Source: a virus
Direction: 5' to 3' (one strand)
Length of the DNA: 29,836 nt
Virus record (IMG/VR): IMGVR_UViG_3300007960_000119
Location: 1 to 29,836 of that record
This document shows positions 20,533-29,032 of the stretch, piece after piece (position 1 is the stretch's first letter; each line of letters opens with the position of its first letter). The position numbers were made by a program, and so were the translations under genes. The notes beneath the pieces were generated by a model. It worked only from the letters and a program-made list of their open reading frames with translations, was not told the origin of the DNA and did no database searches.

Positions 20533-23500
20533 ATGGGTGAATTTGGTTGGGCATACATTAGTGGAAGCAATTTATCTGTTGCGCAAGGAACAGATGGTTC
20601 AGTACAATTAAGAGAAGCTGGTGGTACTGCTTTTAGTGGCTCCAGTACTCTTGTATTTGACACAGATGCTAATCTAAAAGTAACAGGTTCTATTTTAGTA
20701 AAAGGAAATATCTCAGCTTCGGCTGAGATTTCTGCGTCTGCATATTGGGGCGATGGGTCAAATCTTACAGGAATTAGTTCTGTTTCAATTGATAATGATG
20801 GAGCAAATAGAGTTTTAACAGCTGATGGCGATGGTACCATGTCAGCAGAATCTAATCTTACATTTGATGGCTCAACAATGATTTTAACAGGAACGCTTAA
20901 TGTTTCTGGAACAATAAACGCAAATGAATATAATATAAATGTAACAAATCAAAATGTTATTAATCTCACAGCCACAGGTTCAACAAAATTTGGAGATACT
21001 TCAGACGATATTCATGAGTTTACGGGCTCTGTTTCAATTAATGGACAACTATCTTCTTCTGTTGAAATTTCTGCTTCGGCTTTTTATGGCGATGGATCAA
21101 ATTTAACTGGGATTGCTTCAACTTTAGATGATGTAACAACCAATGGAAACACTACAACAAATAATATTAGTGTTGGACAAATAACCGGTTCCACTTTAAG
21201 TCTAACAGGTTTAACAGCAGGAACAGCAACCACTTCCAGCTTTCTTGCTTTAGACTCAAGTAATAATATTGTCCTTACGTCGTCTGCTGGTGGTTCTGGT
21301 GGCACAATTGGTGCTGCTGAGGATGGAGACTACACTGATGGTCTTTTTACAGATTTTACTGTTTCTACTCCTGTTGGAATACCAATAGACAGGTTCAATG
21401 AAGTTTTGAAAATTCTTGCACCTTCTCCAGCTCCTGCTGTTCGTTCGATTGACGAAGATGTGACAAATGGAATAACGGCAAAACTGTCGTTTGGAGCAAC
21501 TTATCCAATAACAAATTATACTTCCTCTGGAACACAGGCCGGTTTTGATGCAGTTGATCGTTCCGGAAGTTATGCATCAGAAACTTCAGGCTCCAATATA
21601 AGACTTGGAATTTATGATGGAACACAAGACATAACAGGTTTTATTAATTATGATGTTATTGAGTCTGTCACAAATGGAAACTTAGCCTATTCTAATGATG
21701 CTTTTGGAAATGCAAATGAAGGAACCCTTAAACTAGAATTAAACGGAACTGTAGTTCATTCTGTTGCTTTATCAGGTCTTACTGGGACTGGTAATCCAAA
21801 CTCAGGCTCAGCCACTTCATTAACTGGAGATTCTGGATTTACAAACATTTCAGTAACAGCATCCTCTTATGATGGCAACGGCTCTGAATGGTACATCTTC
21901 AAACATAGAACAGCAAAATACAAAATTGATGCAAATGATCAAAAAGTTGGATGGAATTATCTTAGAGTTATCCATTCGCTTACCTCTGATAATTCAACCA
22001 ACTATATTGAATGGATAAATGATCCATCGGGTGCTGTTGATGATTTATCAGTCTCAAATGCAAGAATTGAAGACGTTACCTTAAATGGTTCAAAGTATTT
22101 GTCAGGTGTTCAATATAACACAAGCGTAACAGCAAGTTACAAAGTTGATATTAACAATCTTTATAGAAACGTTTATCAAGCATCCGGTACACCAATCTCG
22201 TTTACAACAACAGCAAATGCAACAAATCCTTCAGCTCAAGGTGTTGAGGACATTGGAATTTCTGAGGACAACACAAAGATTTTAGGTGTTACTGCTTCGT
22301 TTACTGGAAGTGATGCTACTTTGTTTGATGATACAATGTCATGCAATGTTACAGTGACACATCCACTAAAAGCGACTATTACAAACACAGGCTCGGTCGA
22401 TGTTACTGGTTTTCTTATTGAGACAAGAGATACAGCTAGTACAAACACAATTGAGTATTTTAATAGAGAAAACTTTAGAAAAACTTCTGGTTCTTATGAC
22501 ACACAAGCCTCTACTACAGCTTCCGCAGCAACCTGGAATTCACAGACACATATGACGGGAACTAATGTGGATGGACATCAAGATGGATTATTGTTTTTCA
22601 ACAAACGTCTTTATAGCCCTGTTGATGCTGATATTCCAAATGGTGGTGACTTTGACACGATGTTGAATGTAGAATCAGGACAGCCTGATTACATAAATGA
22701 CACACCTCTAGGAACAAGAACGTTTTACAGAATTCTTTCTAACTCCTCTGGTGCTGAACTTTACAATTTTAAAATTGAATCCACCTTAAACGGAACAACT
22801 TATAGTAATTCTTCTCTAGACACTTCAAATGTCCACTTCTTTGTAAAGAATCCAGGAACAACTGGATGGATGGATATATCACAAAACTTTGTTTATGGAA
22901 ATATACAAGACGGTGATGGAGCAAAGATAGCAGCTGCTAGCGACTCTGATACGCATGTTGTTTCATTTGGAACTGCTTCTGTTGCCAATGGCGATAGAAT
23001 GATGTTAAAAATTGTAGCAGATGAAACTTGGGGCGGTTATATAAGTCAACTTCAATTTACTCTTCCTGCTAATCAATCACAAGCAACACCACAAGTTTTA
23101 AGTGATATTAATAACGGAGCTAATGGTGATGATGCAAAACTATCTTTTGGAACATCAAATACTGTAGCTGATTATAGTAACGCAACGGCTTCATCTATTT
23201 CTTTAAGCGATCTTGATGTTAATGCCTTATATGCTGACTTGGGCTCTTCAAACAATAGAAGAGGGGTTTTTTCCTCCTTTCCAACAGTAACTGGTATCTT
23301 GAATGATGCAATAGGCGGAGGTTCTGGATATCCTGCTGATGCTTTCTTTAATGGATACTCTGGTTCTTTAGTACTAAAAGTAAATGGTATTGAAGTGCAT
23401 GAGGTTTCTCTAACTGGAACTCTTAATGCTATTTCGAATGATTTTAATGGCAACTCATCTGGTTTTGATTTGTCTGCTGTTAATTATAGCACTCTTTCAA

Positions 23501-24831
23501 GTATTCCTGATTACAATAAACCTTACAGAACAGGGACATTCCAAATTGGCTCTGGTGATCAAAATAATGGCTGGAATTATGCACAAGTAATTCATAGAAC
23601 CTCTGGAGATCAACAAACTAATTTTATTGAATGGGTTGTAGATCCTTCAGGTGCTGTTGATGATACAGCAGTGTCCACACCTGTGTTGTCAAATTTTGAC
23701 CACTCGGATGTTTATTATCAATCAGGTATTGGGTATTTTGCTTCTAGACCTTCTGCTAGTTTTGAATTTACAGCATCTAATTTTTATAGAAATGTGTATC
23801 AAAATGGAACTGCTATTACATTTCCAACAACAACTAATTGCTCTATTTCAAATATAAGAATAACCGGCTCAGGTATAACAACTTTTAATTCTGCTGTTTC
23901 TTCTTGTAACATGCCTTTGTTAAATAGTTCTAGTAACTGTCACCTGACAGATATTGAAATAACCGGAACTGTTTTATTTGATAGTTTAACATCTATATCT
24001 GGAGCTTATGGTACAAACAGTTTCACACATTACGATGTAACAGTTGACAGTCAAGTCTTACATCCATTTAAATCGAATAGAACTACCTCTCAAGCTTCTA
24101 AAACTAGTTTCATGGTTTATTCTGGTTCCAATGGAAGCACAACACTAGCGGATCAAGAATATTTTAACACGGAAACTTACAGAATAGTTTCTGGAAATTA
24201 CGCAACACAAGCAGCAGTTACCAGTTCTTCAAACGCTTGGAATTCACAAAGATCTATGAATGACGGTGTATCATATCCTGAATACAATGATGGTATGGTA
24301 ACTGTTAATGGTTATCTAATTCCTCCTTTTAGTATCGGTAATCTTGGTGATACAAGAAATGTATCTGATGGAGGAAATTTACAAGCTCCTTCAGGTAATC
24401 CGGATTATTCTACATCTGAACTATCTGAATCCGTTAGAACATATTATAGATATTTTAGAAATACTGGTGTAACAACAGTTCAAAATTTCAACATCTATGT
24501 TGAAGGAGATGCCTCAATTGTAGCTAAACAAGGATCTGTGCACTACGGAGCATTAGGAGCAAACAATAGAATAAATATAGAGATGAAAGTCCCAGGTCAA
24601 ACAGCTTGGGGTGATGTAGCTATCCCACAAGGTGGTGTAGATCCAACTTCTGATGGTGATGGAATCTTTAATGGTGGAAACGGAAACTTAGACCAAGATG
24701 CTTCAAATGGCTCAAATATAGCTATCACTCTTGGAACCCTATATTGGGATACTAATGACTATATAGTGTTAAAGATTTCTGCTCATAAAGATTGGACAGG
24801 GTACTTGACTGAAGTAACGGCTTCGTATTAG
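20533..24831 (+). CDS. Large tail-fibre or appendage protein with internal duplication
   Basis: 1432 residues; AAGAGG 5 bp upstream. The N-terminal 290 residues hold fibre-type repeats (NVSGTINANEYN; EISASAYWGDGSNLTGI and again EISASAFYGDGSNLTGI). Two long homologous modules follow, at about 298-846 and 847-1432. Each contains AKLSFG, a long strand-rich stretch, GWNYxxVIH...NxIEWxxDPSGAVDD, NxYRNVYQ, TWNSQ/AWNSQ, and near its end a G-D-P-T or G-D-G acidic loop and W-x-G-Y. The protein is Ser/Thr/Asn-rich and low in Cys, as expected of a trimeric surface fibre. Host recognition is the likely role; the exact position on the virion is unknown. Confidence 0.78.
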   Translation: MGEFGWAYISGSNLSVAQGTDGSVQLREAGGTAFSGSSTLVFDTDANLKVTGSILVKGNISASAEISASAYWGDGSNLTGISSVSIDNDGANRVLTADGDGTMSAESNLTFDGSTMILTGTLNVSGTINANEYNINVTNQNVINLTATGSTKFGDTSDDIHEFTGSVSINGQLSSSVEISASAFYGDGSNLTGIASTLDDVTTNGNTTTNNISVGQITGSTLSLTGLTAGTATTSSFLALDSSNNIVLTSSAGGSGGTIGAAEDGDYTDGLFTDFTVSTPVGIPIDRFNEVLKILAPSPAPAVRSIDEDVTNGITAKLSFGATYPITNYTSSGTQAGFDAVDRSGSYASETSGSNIRLGIYDGTQDITGFINYDVIESVTNGNLAYSNDAFGNANEGTLKLELNGTVVHSVALSGLTGTGNPNSGSATSLTGDSGFTNISVTASSYDGNGSEWYIFKHRTAKYKIDANDQKVGWNYLRVIHSLTSDNSTNYIEWINDPSGAVDDLSVSNARIEDVTLNGSKYLSGVQYNTSVTASYKVDINNLYRNVYQASGTPISFTTTANATNPSAQGVEDIGISEDNTKILGVTASFTGSDATLFDDTMSCNVTVTHPLKATITNTGSVDVTGFLIETRDTASTNTIEYFNRENFRKTSGSYDTQASTTASAATWNSQTHMTGTNVDGHQDGLLFFNKRLYSPVDADIPNGGDFDTMLNVESGQPDYINDTPLGTRTFYRILSNSSGAELYNFKIESTLNGTTYSNSSLDTSNVHFFVKNPGTTGWMDISQNFVYGNIQDGDGAKIAAASDSDTHVVSFGTASVANGDRMMLKIVADETWGGYISQLQFTLPANQSQATPQVLSDINNGANGDDAKLSFGTSNTVADYSNATASSISLSDLDVNALYADLGSSNNRRGVFSSFPTVTGILNDAIGGGSGYPADAFFNGYSGSLVLKVNGIEVHEVSLTGTLNAISNDFNGNSSGFDLSAVNYSTLSSIPDYNKPYRTGTFQIGSGDQNNGWNYAQVIHRTSGDQQTNFIEWVVDPSGAVDDTAVSTPVLSNFDHSDVYYQSGIGYFASRPSASFEFTASNFYRNVYQNGTAITFPTTTNCSISNIRITGSGITTFNSAVSSCNMPLLNSSSNCHLTDIEITGTVLFDSLTSISGAYGTNSFTHYDVTVDSQVLHPFKSNRTTSQASKTSFMVYSGSNGSTTLADQEYFNTETYRIVSGNYATQAAVTSSSNAWNSQRSMNDGVSYPEYNDGMVTVNGYLIPPFSIGNLGDTRNVSDGGNLQAPSGNPDYSTSELSESVRTYYRYFRNTGVTTVQNFNIYVEGDASIVAKQGSVHYGALGANNRINIEMKVPGQTAWGDVAIPQGGVDPTSDGDGIFNGGNGNLDQDASNGSNIAITLGTLYWDTNDYIVLKISAHKDWTGYLTEVTASY
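21424..24831 (+). repeat. Tandem duplication of a module of about 550-590 residues inside the fibre gene
   Basis: Module 1 is roughly 21424-23070 and module 2 23071-24831. Landmark motifs recur in the same order (AKLSFG, GWNY, DPSGAVDD, YRNVYQ, NSQ, TFYR/TYYR, GY at the end). DNA identity looks low, so the duplication is old. Confidence 0.7.
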
Positions 24832-24839
24832 GATTAATA

Positions 24840-26654
24840 ATGACTACAAGAAAGACTAACGCATCATTAACAAACTTAGCAGCCAAGAAACTTCTTGGTA
24901 AGGCACACACATCTAACTTAAAGGATATTTCAAATGAACCATATCCTTCGAATGTCTCTGTAGTTGGTGGTGGTGTTTTTTCAGAGGCAATACCTAGCTC
25001 TCCCGGTAGTGATTTCTATACAGTTTATTCTGCATCTTCCGGAGATCCCGGAACAGTTGAGAAAGTTTACTTTAAAGTTGTAGCTGATAATACAACGAGA
25101 TATGATGCAGATTCTGAGTCTAACGGTGGTTCTGGAGATGAAAGTTCGGTTTATGGTCCTCATGGTTATTATTTACAACTAGCCTCTGATTATGAAGCTA
25201 GCTCTTCCAACCCTCTAACTGGGTCTGGTGTTTTTGTAGATGATTCTGTTATTTACAGTTCCAGAGGAGCTTTGCAAATAGTACCTCCGTTTGTTTCTAC
25301 AGATAATCCCAACCCTTATCAATTGAAGCTATATAATGCAAGTGATCAAGAAATTTCATTTACTGACAATATTGACTGGACTGTAGATTATTATGCTGGT
25401 ACTATCTTTATTCAAGACTATGTGGAATCTGCCGGAGGAATTAGTAAAGTTCCTGTATCTGCTTCGGGTTATATTTATGTTGGAAAATATCTAGATGAAA
25501 AAATTTCTGACTTGTCATCTTCAATTGGCTCTGGTGGTGGAACTATAACTGCTTTGAACAATCAGGCAGAAAATAGACTCGTAACAATTGGTTCAACAAC
25601 AACAGAGCTAGACGGTGAAGCAAACCTTACATTTGATGGCTCAGAATTAATACTAACTGGTTCTTCTATTTTTAATGGCTCTCTGACCTCATCTAACATA
25701 GTTCCATTAGCAAATGAACAATATGATCTTGGACAAGTTGAATTAAGATATGAGAACCTTTATGCAAAGTTCCTAGATGGTGGACTTATGTTCACAGCTA
25801 TAAACGATGAAGGAGCAACAATTACCAGAGGACAAGCTGTTTACGTAAAAGGCATCTCTGGTCAAACTCCTACAATAGCTCTTGCTGCTGCTGATGATGC
25901 TTCAAAAATGCCAGCTATGGGTTTAGTTGCTGATGGTACTTCTAACGATGGTAATGAAGTACGAATAGTTACTCTTGGAAGACTTAATGGATTTGATACC
26001 TCGATGTTTTCCGCTGGTGATACTTTGTATGTTCAAACAGGATCTGGTGGAGTTTCTGGTAGTCTAACTAATTCACCACCTACTGGTTCAGGTGCCTTGA
26101 TACAAAACATCGCAAGAGTTCTTAAATCAGATAATTCAGGACAAGTAAGGGTTGGTGGAGCTGGGAGAACAAATGCTACTCCTAATCTAGACAAAGGACA
26201 CATTTTTATAGGTAATGATTCTGATCAAGCAGTTCAAGATAATACAGTCTTTATTTCTTCTTCTGTAAACAAGGTAGGTATTAACACCACAGTTCCTACA
26301 CACACATTAACAGTTAATGGTACTGTATCCGCTTCAGCATATGTAGGAATTGAGACAGGTATCTCCTACTCAAGAACCCAAGTTACCACAACAATCACAG
26401 CATCTGTTTCTTCAACTATCTTAGGAGTCACAGCTTCTTCTGCTGTTGAAATAAGATTACCTTCTGCTGGAGATTATGAAGCCGGGCAATATTTTACTGT
26501 AAAAGACGAATCAGGATTGGCCAACACAAACAACATAACCATTCTTGCCTCTGGTTCTCAAACCATTGACGGGCAAGCCTCAATTGTTCTTGAGTCTCCA
26601 TACGCCGCCGTAAATCTCTATTCAAACGGCACCGATAAATTCTTTATTTACTAG
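24840..26654 (+). CDS. Fibre or appendage protein with shared C-terminal domain
   Basis: 604 residues; AGGATT before ATG. The N-terminal region (SLTNLAAKKLLGKAHTSNLKDISNEPYPSNVSV) then SSGDPGTVEKVYFKVVADNTTRYDA and IDWTVDYYAGTIFIQDYV resembles a structural protein I recall from other marine myoviruses. The middle has fibre repeats (LTFDGSELILTGSSIFNGSL) and GQAVYVKGISGQTPTIALAAADD, a domain common in fibres. The last 60 residues (NNITILASGSQTIDGQASIVLESPYAAVNLYSNGTDKFFIY region) closely match the end of the next gene. Probably a virion surface protein with an N-terminal attachment region and C-terminal cap. Confidence 0.75.
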   Translation: MTTRKTNASLTNLAAKKLLGKAHTSNLKDISNEPYPSNVSVVGGGVFSEAIPSSPGSDFYTVYSASSGDPGTVEKVYFKVVADNTTRYDADSESNGGSGDESSVYGPHGYYLQLASDYEASSSNPLTGSGVFVDDSVIYSSRGALQIVPPFVSTDNPNPYQLKLYNASDQEISFTDNIDWTVDYYAGTIFIQDYVESAGGISKVPVSASGYIYVGKYLDEKISDLSSSIGSGGGTITALNNQAENRLVTIGSTTTELDGEANLTFDGSELILTGSSIFNGSLTSSNIVPLANEQYDLGQVELRYENLYAKFLDGGLMFTAINDEGATITRGQAVYVKGISGQTPTIALAAADDASKMPAMGLVADGTSNDGNEVRIVTLGRLNGFDTSMFSAGDTLYVQTGSGGVSGSLTNSPPTGSGALIQNIARVLKSDNSGQVRVGGAGRTNATPNLDKGHIFIGNDSDQAVQDNTVFISSSVNKVGINTTVPTHTLTVNGTVSASAYVGIETGISYSRTQVTTTITASVSSTILGVTASSAVEIRLPSAGDYEAGQYFTVKDESGLANTNNITILASGSQTIDGQASIVLESPYAAVNLYSNGTDKFFIY

Positions 26655-26698
26655 AAAGATTTTTGGTCGTTTAGAAAACTAGTTTCTATTTAACACCT

Positions 26699-26725
26699 AG
26701 GGCGCATTGTGCGCTCTATTTTATA
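26699..26725 (+). terminator. Rho-independent terminator between fibre genes
   Basis: AGGGCGCA (26699-26706) pairs with TGCGCTCT (26710-26717) through one G-U pair around a TTG loop, followed by ATTTTATA. A weaker hairpin (TAGAAA/TTTCTA, 26662-26678) precedes it. Confidence 0.75.
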
Positions 26726-26751
26726 ACATATTTTCTATGGAGGATTATAAT

Positions 26752-27867
26752 ATGGCTTATAAATTTCAATTGGGGGCTGCTATCTTAAGTGGTTCTCTCA
26801 CTCAAGAAGGTCAAGTTCTTGCTAAAGATTCTGCGCTTTCTGGTTCTTCTTTGTCTATTGCTGGAACTGCTGTTACAGCTACTGCTGCTGAACTTAACAT
26901 TCTTGATGGTGTTACAGCTACTGCTGCTGAAATTAACATTCTTGATGGTGTTACTGCCACAGCTGCTGAATTAAACTATCTTGATGGTGCTGATTCAAAC
27001 ATCAATAGCTTAGTTCTTCCTGCTTCAACAACCATTTCTAGTTATGCTTCTTCTTTTATTCTTAACAATGCTAATGAAACTGCATTCAAAGTTGCTGTGG
27101 GCTTGGAAATCGGTGTTGACGTTCAAGCTTATGACGCTCAACTAAATACTTTATCTGGTATGACTTCTGAAGCTGCAACTGCATTGGCTGTACTTTCAGC
27201 TACAGAAATAGCATTACTTGATGGTGCTACTGATGCTAACAATGTAGCTTCAAAAGCTGTTATTTTAGACGGTGCAGGAAACTTAACAATTTCTGGTTCT
27301 TTAACCGTAAATGGAACAACTACAACAATTTCTACAACTAATCTAGAAGTTGAAGATGCTACCATTCTTTTAGCTAGTGGTTCGAGTGCTTCTGGTGTTG
27401 GTGCTGATGGTTATGGTTTCACAATTGGAAGCACAAATGCTGTCACTCTTCAATTAAAAGATGGTGCTTCTACTCAAAAGCTAGGCTCTTCTGTTCCTCT
27501 TTCAGCTTCTGCTTTCTATGGTAATGGTGCTAATTTAACCGGGGTTGTTGCTAGTAGTACTAATGGTTTCAGTGTAAACGCTTACAACACAGGCTCTTCT
27601 GCTCAAGATATGAATGCTAATACAGGTCTTTGGTATCCAAATTCAGAAACCTTGGAATCTAGTAATCCTATTTCTTTACACCTTTCAGGTGCTTGGTCTA
27701 ATGGTGATATTGTAATTGTTAAGGCTCCTGCAAATGCAGACCAAAACAATTTGACCATTTTTGCTTCTGGTGGCGACATTATCGACGGTGATAGCTCAAT
27801 TGTATTGGAATCGCCTTTCGCTGCTGTTTCTTTGATTTATGCAGAGAATACTTGGTACATCTTCTAA
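26752..27867 (+). CDS. Tail-fibre protein with AELNILDGVTAT repeats
   Basis: 371 residues from ATG 26752, with GGAGGA 7 bp upstream; the longer in-frame start at 26707 lies inside the terminator hairpin. The N-terminus is MAYKFQLGAAILSGSL. Three 13-residue repeats of VTATAAELNILDG follow, a well-known phage fibre shaft repeat, with a degenerate ATEIALLDGATD later. SASAFYGNGANLTGV repeats the motif seen in the gene at 20533. The C-terminal domain (NNLTIFASGGDIIDGDSS, IVLESPFAAVSLIYAENTW) parallels the previous gene's end. Shaft plus shared tip suggests a receptor-binding or fibre-tip protein. Confidence 0.82.
   Translation: MAYKFQLGAAILSGSLTQEGQVLAKDSALSGSSLSIAGTAVTATAAELNILDGVTATAAEINILDGVTATAAELNYLDGADSNINSLVLPASTTISSYASSFILNNANETAFKVAVGLEIGVDVQAYDAQLNTLSGMTSEAATALAVLSATEIALLDGATDANNVASKAVILDGAGNLTISGSLTVNGTTTTISTTNLEVEDATILLASGSSASGVGADGYGFTIGSTNAVTLQLKDGASTQKLGSSVPLSASAFYGNGANLTGVVASSTNGFSVNAYNTGSSAQDMNANTGLWYPNSETLESSNPISLHLSGAWSNGDIVIVKAPANADQNNLTIFASGGDIIDGDSSIVLESPFAAVSLIYAENTWYIF
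26872..26988 (+). repeat. Three 39-bp tandem repeats encoding fibre shaft units
   Basis: Units 26872-26910, 26911-26949 and 26950-26988. Units 1 and 2 are nearly identical; unit 3 has several silent changes and Tyr for Ile. Confidence 0.9.
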
Positions 27868-27912
27868 TTTAGATTACTGATAAAAAAGATTATTATCTTT
27901 GCTCTCAAAAAG

Positions 27913-27939
27913 AAGGTCGGGCTTTTGCTCGGCCTTTTT
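27913..27939 (+). terminator. Strong rho-independent terminator
   Basis: AAGGTCGGGC (27913-27922) pairs with GCTCGGCCTT (27927-27936) over 10 bp with two G-U pairs and a TTTT loop, followed by TTT. It is the best terminator in the window and lies 25 bp before the next start. Confidence 0.85.
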
Positions 27940-27963
27940 CTATTTATTGAAAAGGAGAATTAT

Positions 27964-28968
27964 ATGTCATTTAAATATTCAAAAGGATCTCAAGTTATTG
28001 GAGATTTAAAAGCAGCGGACGATGCCGAGAGAAACACTATAATTGATTTTGGCGAGGATCAGATTGATCTTCAAACAGGTGGTTTAACAAGAGCACAAAT
28101 AAACAACACTGGTGTTGATATAACAGGTGATTTAACAACCACAGGAGATATTACTTGCGATGGTGTTTTAAATATTACAGCAAATGACAATGGTGATTCA
28201 ACAGCTATTTCCATTACTGCTGCTAACAATGATGTTGTTGCAATGAGATTTGGCAACACCACAAACACTTTTGGTTTTAACTTAATTTATTCAGGTTCCG
28301 GAACAGGAAATGATAATGACTTTATTTTATCAACAGATGGACAAGGCGGACCTCCTATTGAAGTTTTAAGAACTAAACAAGATGGAACATCAAGATTTCA
28401 AAATCAAGTAATTGTCTCATCCTCATTGGAAACCACTTTACATGTTAGCGGAGCAGCAACAGTTGATAGCGATCTTAGGGTTAATTCAAATATTTATGAT
28501 TATCAAAATAAAAGCTTTATTAAAAACATAAATTATGGTGGATTTTTAAATTCTAATGCAAACACTTCCGCTGTTTATTTACCTGAAGATTCTCTCACTG
28601 AACCTATTTCCGCTCAATATTACACCACTTTTGTTGCTCCATTTAGCGGAAGTGTTGATAAAATAGTTCTTAGAAGTTCTTACACTGGTGGTAGTCTCGC
28701 AGATCTTGGAGATTTAACTATAACTGTAAGAATTGGATACGAAGGAACAGATGCTTATGATTTAGACAATTATCCAGATTCAACAGAAAGTGTGACTGTT
28801 TTAAGCGGCAATCTAGCACATCACACAAATGCAACATTTGAATTTTCTGCTTCTAATTTTACACCACAAGACATTTATGCGATTAGTATAACACCAACAA
28901 ATAACTGGAACAACAATGGAAACAAATATATATCTTACACCATTGTATCCTCTTATATTTTAGATTAA
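27964..28968 (+). CDS. Fibre or appendage protein
   Basis: 334 residues from ATG 27964 after AAAAGGAG; the upstream in-frame start at 27925 lies inside the terminator and is rejected. The N-terminus (MSFKYSKGSQVIGDLKAADDAERNTIIDFGEDQIDLQTGG) leads into strand repeats (VDITGDLTTTGDITCDGVLNIT) typical of fibres. The C-terminal domain (about 185-334) is a distinct beta-rich unit (YYTTFVAPFSGSVDKIVLRSSYTGG; DIYAISITPTNNWNNNGN). It lacks the C-terminal domain shared by the two preceding genes. Last gene before the scaffold; probably a virion surface protein. Confidence 0.75.
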   Translation: MSFKYSKGSQVIGDLKAADDAERNTIIDFGEDQIDLQTGGLTRAQINNTGVDITGDLTTTGDITCDGVLNITANDNGDSTAISITAANNDVVAMRFGNTTNTFGFNLIYSGSGTGNDNDFILSTDGQGGPPIEVLRTKQDGTSRFQNQVIVSSSLETTLHVSGAATVDSDLRVNSNIYDYQNKSFIKNINYGGFLNSNANTSAVYLPEDSLTEPISAQYYTTFVAPFSGSVDKIVLRSSYTGGSLADLGDLTITVRIGYEGTDAYDLDNYPDSTESVTVLSGNLAHHTNATFEFSASNFTPQDIYAISITPTNNWNNNGNKYISYTIVSSYILD

Positions 28969-29032
28969 TGTCTTTTCTTAATCACCAAACTATTTATTGT
29001 GATAAACGTTTATTAAAAATAGGAGAGTGTAG

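Noticed and set aside
26707-26751. Longer N-terminus for the fibre gene starting at 26752
   Set aside because: It would begin inside the terminator hairpin; GGAGGA is placed for the ATG at 26752.
26872-26988. 39-bp repeats as a CRISPR-like array
   Set aside because: Units are directly adjacent with no spacers, stay in frame and encode the known AELNILDG fibre repeat.
27925-27963. Longer N-terminus for the gene starting at 27964
   Set aside because: It overlaps the terminator loop and the residues (MLGLFLFIEKENY) are the translated hairpin and SD.
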